A stretch of 64,000 nucleotides of DNA, taken from positions 54,276 through 118,275 of the forward strand of contig MPMI01000009.1 in assembly GCA_002238415.1 (NCBI GenBank), written 5' to 3'. Both the position numbers and the translations under genes were made by a program. The notes under the pieces are model-generated. The model saw nothing but the letters and a program-made list of their open reading frames with translations. It searched no databases and was not told the origin of the DNA. Positions 58,972 through 64,000 of this stretch are shown here, in pieces. Origin of the DNA: Desulfurellaceae bacterium bin18 (GTDB lineage: Bacteria > Desulfobacterota > Binatia > Bin18). Position 1 is the stretch's first letter. Each line of letters opens with the position of its first letter.

Positions 58972-59002
58972 GAAAGCACCCGAGCCAAAAGAAAAGGGGG
59001 CA

Positions 59003-60706
59003 ATGACAATGGCTTACGATCTACTCGTAAAAAATGGAACAGTCGTTGATGGCAGCGGGCAGCCCGCTTTTCGTGCCGACCTGGCAGTCCGCGCTGGTCG
59101 TATCGTCGAGATAGGCAAAGGCTCGGACAGGATCACGGCTGGGGCTGCGCGCGTAATCGACGCTTCAGATCTCATTGTTGCGCCGGGCTTTATCGATCCG
59201 CATACCCACTACGACGCCCAAATCTGTTGGGACCCGCTGGTCACCTGTTCATCCTGGCATGGCGTGACCAGCGTCATCATGGGCAACTGCGGTGTCGGAC
59301 TGGCTCCCTGCAAGCCAGAGGAGCGCGATATTGCGACCTCGAACCTTGTCCATGTTGAGGCCATTCCCTACGAGGTCCTCAGCCAGGGTCTGCCGTGGGA
59401 CTGGGAAAGTTTCCCGCAGTATATGGATGCGGCGGCTCAGCGCGGGGTCGGTATCAACGTTGGATTTCTGGCCGCCCTGTCGCCATTCCGTCAGTTCGTC
59501 ATGGGGGACGATGCTATGGAGCGTGAGGCGACAGAGGATGAAACAGGCAAGATCAGCGCGCTGCTGGGCGAAGCGCTTGACGCCGGCGCACTCGGCTTCT
59601 CGCTCACGGTCCTGCCACAGCATATCGGCTACAAAGCCAAACCGCTGGCTTGCCGTCTGGCGAGCCGGGATGAACTGCGGACCTATTCCAGGCTCCTCGC
59701 GGAACGCGGCTGCGGCACAATTGAAATCGCGCTGACGAAACAGCCGAGCACAGTTTCCGAAAAAGAATACGCGCTGCTTGAGTTGCTCGCAGCGGAGAGC
59801 GGACGGCCCGTCACCTGGTTGAATCTGCGCGACCGGGATGACGCCCCGGAAGCCTGGACCGACACCCTGGACCAGGTTGCGCCGCTGCTCGCCCGCGGCT
59901 GCCGCCCCCAGGTTGCCGTGCGGCCACTGACGGTTGAGTTTAATCTGCGCAACCCGTTCCTGTTCGCCAGCCTGCGCTCCATGAAGCCGGTATTCGGTGA
60001 TGCCTCGCTCGAAGATCAAAGGCGGACCTATGCGGACGCGGAGTTTCGTCGCGCGTTTGCTGTTGATCTGGAACACCGTCCGCTTTTGCGTGACATCTGG
60101 AAGAAGACGCAGGTGAAGGAAGCGACGCAGCCCGCCCTCAAGGCGCTTGAGTGGAAAACGATCGCACAGATAGCCCATGATCGTGGCGTGGCACCACTCG
60201 ACGCCTTCTTTGATCTCTCGCTTGAAGATGGGCTCCAACTCGACTACATGCTGCCGCGGCTCGATATCAATGAGGAACGGGTAGCAAAGAAGTTCAGTGA
60301 CCCACGCACGCTGATTGGCATCTCTGACGGTGGTGCGCACGTCGACATGCTGTGTAACGCGGGCTATCCAACCTATCTGTTAGGCACCTTCGTGCGCGAC
60401 AAACAGGCGATTACGCTGGAACATGCAGTGAAGCGTATCACCTCCGAGCCGGCGCAGTATTTCGGCCTGCCTCAGCGCGGCCTGCTGCAGCCCGGAATGG
60501 CGGCGGACATCACCATTTTTGACCTGAACACCGTTCGCTCTCCGGAACGTCCGGAGGTTCGGCATGATCTACCCGGTGGCGGGCGTCGGCTCGTCACGCA
60601 GTCGGAAGGTATTATATACACGATCGTCAACGGACACGTGCTGTACGAAGAGGGAGCACATGTCGGCGGCCTGCCGGGACAGGTGCTCCGGGCTGGTGAG
60701 AACTGA
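59003..60706 (+). CDS. Amidohydrolase, D-aminoacylase/N-acyl-D-amino-acid deacylase-like
   Basis: The 567-aa metal-dependent hydrolase starts at ATG 59003 after AAAAGGGGGCA. It has the binuclear HxH motif in FIDPHTHYD (H67, H69), then VIMGNCGVGLAPC, typical of D-aminoacylase-like members, and a late SDGGAHVDM carrying a metal or catalytic Asp. The final MAADITIFDLNTV with a composite beta-sandwich is standard. Length near 550 fits the family. It may act on N-acyl-D-amino acids or a related imide; no substrate is proven. It is 27 nt upstream of an NTF2-like gene in the same direction. Confidence 0.87.
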   Translation: MTMAYDLLVKNGTVVDGSGQPAFRADLAVRAGRIVEIGKGSDRITAGAARVIDASDLIVAPGFIDPHTHYDAQICWDPLVTCSSWHGVTSVIMGNCGVGLAPCKPEERDIATSNLVHVEAIPYEVLSQGLPWDWESFPQYMDAAAQRGVGINVGFLAALSPFRQFVMGDDAMEREATEDETGKISALLGEALDAGALGFSLTVLPQHIGYKAKPLACRLASRDELRTYSRLLAERGCGTIEIALTKQPSTVSEKEYALLELLAAESGRPVTWLNLRDRDDAPEAWTDTLDQVAPLLARGCRPQVAVRPLTVEFNLRNPFLFASLRSMKPVFGDASLEDQRRTYADAEFRRAFAVDLEHRPLLRDIWKKTQVKEATQPALKALEWKTIAQIAHDRGVAPLDAFFDLSLEDGLQLDYMLPRLDINEERVAKKFSDPRTLIGISDGGAHVDMLCNAGYPTYLLGTFVRDKQAITLEHAVKRITSEPAQYFGLPQRGLLQPGMAADITIFDLNTVRSPERPEVRHDLPGGGRRLVTQSEGIIYTIVNGHVLYEEGAHVGGLPGQVLRAGEN

Positions 60707-60733
60707 GTCTGAAACGCAGGAAGGAGAAAGACA

Positions 60734-61192
60734 ATGGATGTAGCTGCACTCGAACAGAGATTAACCCGTATTGAGGACCTGGAGGCCATCAAGCAACTCA
60801 AGGCAACCTACTGCGATATTTGCGATGATGACCACAACCCGGAGCGCATCACTACGATTTTTGCCGAAGACGGTATTTGGGAAGGCGCTGGTTTCGGCAA
60901 AGCCCAAGGCCATGCGGCCATTCGCGAGCTGTTCAAAAAATTCCAGACGCTGATCAGCTTCTCCCAGCACCAGGTGATGAACCCGATCATCAAAATCGAC
61001 GGCGACCGGGCCACCGGTATCTGGTACTTCTTTGGGCCGTTCACGTTCTACAAGAACAACCAGGCCAAATGGCTGGCGGCGCGCTATGAGGACGATTACG
61101 TCAAAGTGAACGGAGAGTGGAAGATACAGCACCTCCACGCGCGTGGCCGCATGCACACGAACTACGAAGAGAGCTGGGCCAACAACGACTGA
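60734..61192 (+). CDS. NTF2-like (SnoaL-type) protein
   Basis: The 152-aa protein starts after AGGAAGGAGAAAGAC. It has LEAIKQLKATYCDICDDDHNPERITTIFAEDGIW, then GKAQGHAAIRELFKKFQTLISFSQHQVMNPII, and strands GIWYFFGPFTFY and WKIQHLHARG. This is the SnoaL_4-like cone fold of small dehydratase, cyclase or dioxygenase-beta proteins. It resembles the copy at 14149 in fold but is not a close duplicate. Placement between a D-aminoacylase-like enzyme and a VOC protein suggests a shared degradation pathway. Confidence 0.8.
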   Translation: MDVAALEQRLTRIEDLEAIKQLKATYCDICDDDHNPERITTIFAEDGIWEGAGFGKAQGHAAIRELFKKFQTLISFSQHQVMNPIIKIDGDRATGIWYFFGPFTFYKNNQAKWLAARYEDDYVKVNGEWKIQHLHARGRMHTNYEESWANND

Positions 61193-61247
61193 GCAAATCG
61201 GCGCGGCCGTGACTGGCTCGCGCGTGCAGACGCAAGGGGAGGCACCC

Positions 61248-62132
61248 ATGTTCACCATAGGCAAGCTGTTTCATCTCACCCACGTTGTGGACGACCTCGA
61301 AGCCGTTGACCGATGGTATGACGACGTGTTCTCCGTCACGCGCTTCTATAACGGCTATGAAGAGCTGGCCGGGCGGAACGCCTCCCTGATTGCCGTCGGC
61401 GACGTCATCATGGAACCGATGATGCCCGCCCGCGTGGAGAACCTCAGGAACCCGTCGGTGAAAAGATTTCACGACCGTTTCGGACAGCACTTCCACTCCA
61501 TCGCCTGGTATGTGGACGATGTTGCGGCCATTTCCGCCCGTCTCGATACGGCCGGCCTGCGGCTCTATAACCTTGTCGGCAAAGAGGTGCAGCCACCGTA
61601 CGACACGGCAGCCATTTGGACGCATCCGAGACAGACACCAGGCCAACTGGAGTTTGCCCTGTCCGGCGATTACATCGCTGACCCGCGGCTGGAACCGGGC
61701 TGGTCAAGCGATCCCTGGCGCCAGCATCCGCTCGGCATCCAGCGCGCCTCGCACATCGGCGTAGTCGTCAGGGACCTGTCCGCGGCCAAGCGGCTGTATT
61801 GCGACATTCTGGACGGGACCCTGCTCCACGAGGAGCACACCGAGGGGCGCAAGCAGAGCGCCTTTGTGGCTGTTGGAGAAGACACGGTCGTAGAACTGGC
61901 CCAGCCCCTTTCCACGACCAGCCCGGAAGGCCGTGAGTTGGAGCAAAACGGCGAGGGCATTTATTCCCTGATATTCAAGACCGCGGACCTTGGCCAAGTC
62001 CAGGATTTTCTGAGAGACAAGCAACTCCGACCCGAACCGGACGGCGCAGACACCGTCATTCTCGGGCCGGAGCAAGCCTTTGGCATGGTTGTCGGCTTCA
62101 CCCAGCGCGCGCTTCCCAACGACCCGCGTTGA
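61248..62132 (+). CDS. VOC superfamily protein (two glyoxalase-like modules)
   Basis: The 294-aa protein starts at ATG 61248 after AAGGGGAGGCACCC. Two paired beta-alpha-beta modules are visible: FHLTHVVDDLEAVDRWYDDVFSV and FHSIAWYVDDVAAISARLD in the first half, then SHIGVVVRDLSAAKRLYCDILDGTLL and IYSLIFKTADLGQVQDFLRD in the second. Family members bind metal and act as extradiol dioxygenases, glyoxalases or epimerases. Potential ligands include the His residues in FHLTH and FHSIAW. Which reaction it does is open. It ends the catabolic run; about 360 bp of mostly noncoding sequence follow. Confidence 0.83.
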   Translation: MFTIGKLFHLTHVVDDLEAVDRWYDDVFSVTRFYNGYEELAGRNASLIAVGDVIMEPMMPARVENLRNPSVKRFHDRFGQHFHSIAWYVDDVAAISARLDTAGLRLYNLVGKEVQPPYDTAAIWTHPRQTPGQLEFALSGDYIADPRLEPGWSSDPWRQHPLGIQRASHIGVVVRDLSAAKRLYCDILDGTLLHEEHTEGRKQSAFVAVGEDTVVELAQPLSTTSPEGRELEQNGEGIYSLIFKTADLGQVQDFLRDKQLRPEPDGADTVILGPEQAFGMVVGFTQRALPNDPR

Positions 62133-62282
62133 GTGTGGTCGTAGATCGGATTAGCAGCAGAGTCTAGGACCTATTTCAACGCCAGCACAGGCCACGAAGA
62201 GAGCACCCCTCGTCCGGTCTGACCGGCAAACGCCCTCCCTCTCAGGTCTGTAGCAAAATCAGGGATTTAGCGATCCAGGCCG

Positions 62283-62336
62283 CTACGCCCGTGCCGCGTG
62301 TAGGATAGCGGCCTCTGCCCAGTCCGAGGCTATGAG
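62283..62336 (-). pseudogene. Fragment of an amidase C-terminus
   Basis: Eighteen minus-strand codons read LIASDWAEAAILHAARA and stop, matching 12 of 17 residues of LIAPAWAEASILRAAQA in the amidase at 54665-56062. The surrounding sequence no longer codes for amidase. It is a short relic of a second amidase gene or of a recombination event. Confidence 0.5.
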
Positions 62337-62401
62337 TTACTTGACTTCTCGAACAAGTTGTTGCAATGCCTTGCACATATTCTTCAGAAGGGGACAGGGC
62401 T

Positions 62402-62500
62402 ATGTTCATGAAGGAGTATGGGGGGCAGACCTATGTGCTGCTGTGCCTCATTGCCGGGTTTGTATTCTTTTTTCATTTCGTCCCCAGGAATCCCCGATGA
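62402..62500 (+). CDS. 32-aa membrane micropeptide coupled to the outer-membrane protein
   Basis: The ORF from ATG 62402 (internal ATG at 62408) encodes MFMKEYGGQTYVLLCLIAGF followed by VFFFHFVPRNPR, one hydrophobic helix flanked by charges. Its TGA (62498-62500) overlaps the ATG of the beta-barrel gene at 62497 in an ATGA arrangement, which predicts translational coupling. An AAGGGGACAGGGCT segment could serve as RBS. It could be a leader that controls outer-membrane protein synthesis, or a real small protein; either is inference. Confidence 0.45.
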   Translation: MFMKEYGGQTYVLLCLIAGFVFFFHFVPRNPR

Positions 62501-63387
62501 AACGCTCAGTAATGCGGTGGGTTGCTGTCGGTACAATGATGCTGGTTTGTTCCATGTCAAGTGAAGCAGGTGCGGAACCACAACGGTCCCAGTGGTATAT
62601 TGGTGGGGGAATTGGAGCCAGTTGGGTTCACGACATGAAAGAGAAGGGCTGGAATCGGGATACATACTGTTCTCCTCGTACTTGTGATGATCCGGGTCTG
62701 AGCGAGGACATTGAGGGGATCGCCATTCCGGGGTACCGCTGGAATTACGATCTTGACCTGGATCTCGGCAGCGCGTTCGAGATTTCGCTCGGCCGCACGT
62801 TCAACCGTTGGCGCCTGGAAATTTCGGCCGCACAACGCAAGAACGACATTGACCAGCAGTTCACCGGCAGTACCTATTTGGATGGCAGAGCTCCGTATCA
62901 ACCGTCCGCACGCAACACGGTTGTCTCCAACAGCGTGTCCAGGATTGACGATCTCACGACGCGTACCCTGTCATTGAACGTGTATTACGATTTTTTGGAC
63001 GTGTTCCACCCGAAGGTTACGCCTTACCTGGGTGTTGGACTGGGTGTCGCGTTCGGCGAGATGTCCGACGTGTATTATTCCACCAACTACGAGGATTTGG
63101 CCGATCCTTCGAAGGATCTGTCATTCTATAACTCCCATAAGGATGCCGATATGTGGGATACGGTCGTGGTTGGAAATTTTTATGTTGGCACCGATTACCA
63201 TCTGACTGACAAGATTCTGGCAGGTGTGAAGCTGACGTATTCCATCATGGACGATCTTGAAGCCAGGGCAGGCTACCGCGATCACCCAGTTCATCGAGAG
63301 AACCCTGACTTTCGCTCCAACGAACATTTCAGCGGCCCGCATCAATACTCGGCGATGTTCACCATGAAGTATATGTTCGGAGGATAG
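62497..63387 (+). CDS. Outer-membrane beta-barrel protein
   Basis: The ATG at 62497 begins a clear signal peptide (MKRSVMRWVAVGTMMLVCSM, cleavage near AGA-EP). The mature protein of about 268 residues has alternating strands and aromatic belts: QWYIGGGIGASW, SAFEISLGRTFNRWRLEISAAQ, RTLSLNVYYDFLDV, TPYLGVGLGVAFGEM, VGNFYVGTDYHLTDKILAGVKLTYS, and the terminal AMFTMKYMFGG. This matches OmpA-barrel or surface-antigen-like eight-strand barrels. The two cysteines near residues 53-58 may form a disulfide. It supports a Gram-negative envelope. The upstream micropeptide gene is coupled to it. Confidence 0.85.
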   Translation: MKRSVMRWVAVGTMMLVCSMSSEAGAEPQRSQWYIGGGIGASWVHDMKEKGWNRDTYCSPRTCDDPGLSEDIEGIAIPGYRWNYDLDLDLGSAFEISLGRTFNRWRLEISAAQRKNDIDQQFTGSTYLDGRAPYQPSARNTVVSNSVSRIDDLTTRTLSLNVYYDFLDVFHPKVTPYLGVGLGVAFGEMSDVYYSTNYEDLADPSKDLSFYNSHKDADMWDTVVVGNFYVGTDYHLTDKILAGVKLTYSIMDDLEARAGYRDHPVHRENPDFRSNEHFSGPHQYSAMFTMKYMFGG

Positions 63388-63536
63388 AACATCTCTGGCC
63401 GAGGTTACTTTTTCGCCTAGCCGGCCGGAGATCACCATTTCCCAATGGGCGCCGACCAATCCGAGGCTTAAGAAAAGACGTGATTGGCTGGTAGTCCATA
63501 GGTCGGCAAATAACAGCGCTATACCCGCGTTAGTTG

Positions 63537-64000
63537 CTACTCGGCCTCGACCGTCACGCGCCGTCCGGTGAAGAGCGAGTCAAACTGCATGGCCGGTACC
63601 GCCTCCGGGTCCAGCGGGTCTTGATCAAGCGGAAAGACCCGCCCCCTCTGCGTACCGGTGACAGACTGTAAATCTTTGCTGAATTGCACCACATAGCGGA
63701 CGCGCACGATATCGGTATGCGCTCCGGTCAAGGCGTCTAGGTTGAAATCGATCACCTCCGCCGTAATTTCCCGCCAACCCGACCGCGCCCACACCCCGTG
63801 CTGGTCGCTGAAGCGGGACGGGTTGAAGAGGGTGGACAGATCGAAAAAATCCTCGGGGAGAAACGGGCTGCCTTCGCTGAGGATGCTGTTCCCAGAGTCC
63901 TCGGAGAGAAACGGGACACCGGGGAAGTTGAAGATGGCGTGCTGACCGGAATGGGTGCTGGCCCAGTTGCCCCCTGCGGTTAAGGAAATCAAGCGGAAGG
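63537..64000 (-). CDS. Partial protein of unknown function (runs off right edge)
   Basis: The minus-strand frame is open from beyond base 64000 to TAG-type stop at 63537, at least 151 residues. The visible C-terminus has ISLTAGGNWASTHSGQHAIF, SRFSDQHGVW, WREITAEVIDFNLDALTGAHTDIVRVRYVVQFSKDLQSVTGTQRG, and the final TGRRVTVEAE. The mostly beta pattern suggests a secreted or envelope protein, but the N-terminus and any signal peptide lie outside the window. No family is recognised. Confidence 0.5.
   Translation of the reverse strand, partial: FRLISLTAGGNWASTHSGQHAIFNFPGVPFLSEDSGNSILSEGSPFLPEDFFDLSTLFNPSRFSDQHGVWARSGWREITAEVIDFNLDALTGAHTDIVRVRYVVQFSKDLQSVTGTQRGRVFPLDQDPLDPEAVPAMQFDSLFTGRRVTVEAE

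Noticed and set aside
62332..62496. N-terminal extension of the outer-membrane protein
   Set aside because: The in-frame extension has no signal peptide; ATG 62497 begins an obvious one.
1..64000. CRISPR arrays, tRNA or rRNA genes
   Set aside because: No regularly spaced repeats and no tRNA cloverleaf or rRNA segments were seen on reading; a tRNAscan or CRISPR search was not possible.

Overview
The window reads as chromosome of a Gram-negative, moderately GC-rich environmental bacterium. It has a signal-peptide beta-barrel protein, an hpnH gene for hopanoid side-chain synthesis, a type IV prepilin peptidase, and an unusually high load of class III CoA-transferases, LLM-type flavin oxidoreductases, amidohydrolases and nitrilase-fold enzymes. 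That mix is typical of uncultivated Tectomicrobia/Entotheonella-like or deltaproteobacterial-grade lineages. This placement is inference; there is no rRNA, tRNA or single marker here that decides it. Genes are dense, often co-oriented, and most carry a clear GGAGG-type ribosome binding site 6-12 nt before ATG, which decided many starts.

Layout. 1-8.5 kb: catabolic genes (FAD-linked oxidase end, TPP enzyme, two CoA-transferases, LLM oxidoreductase, 2-hydroxyacid dehydrogenase), a LOG-type phosphoribohydrolase, a MazF/PemK-type toxin-antitoxin pair and a 45-aa membrane protein. 8.6-17.6 kb: alpha/beta hydrolase, ftsH with a consensus -10 almost touching its ATG, epoxide hydrolase, CoxG-like protein, C-N hydrolase, NTF2-like protein, a fused EtfB-EtfA flavoprotein and a HIT protein. 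17.7-18.95 kb: a SigZ-type sigma factor with a Cys-rich tail, in an operon with an ArsI-type C-As lyase behind a dyad operator candidate. 19-26.2 kb: housekeeping run of prepilin peptidase, membrane MutS-like ATPase, tmk, holB, metG and tatD, meeting a Fur-family gene end to end. 27-28.7 kb: hpnH and a SprT-like metalloprotein.

28.7-34.1 kb is an accessory patch. It holds a TumE-TumA toxin-antitoxin operon whose promoter is wrapped in a 29-bp inverted repeat abutting the start codon; a structured RNA candidate resembling HEARO/omega RNA with no nuclease gene; an RHH antitoxin whose MazF partner is reduced to its first codons; an alcohol dehydrogenase and cupin; and a two-gene AAA ATPase-DUF4276 (Toprim-like) module that looks like an OLD/PARIS-type phage-defence system. 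34.1-38.7 kb: a tal-pgi fusion and rpiA for sugar-phosphate metabolism, followed by two small DUF proteins.

38.7-62.1 kb is dominated by hydrolytic and oxidative catabolism of amides, cyclic ureides and aromatic or other small molecules: formamidase-like protein, 2OG-Fe oxygenase, C-N hydrolase, FMN-binding protein, dihydropyrimidinase, LLM oxidoreductases, amidohydrolases, bicupin, CocE-type hydrolase, amidase, ABC exporter, D-aminoacylase-like enzyme and VOC protein. Inside it, 46.9-48.15 kb is a 1.2-kb island of decayed toxin-antitoxin-like genes flanked by 60-bp direct repeats of a nitrilase-like gene end, and an alpha/beta hydrolase at 56-57 kb is broken by a 73-bp GC-rich insertion with a 7-bp duplication. 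The window ends with a beta-barrel outer-membrane protein, translationally coupled to a 32-codon membrane micropeptide, and a gene running off the right edge. No CRISPR array, rRNA, tRNA or intact transposase was seen.
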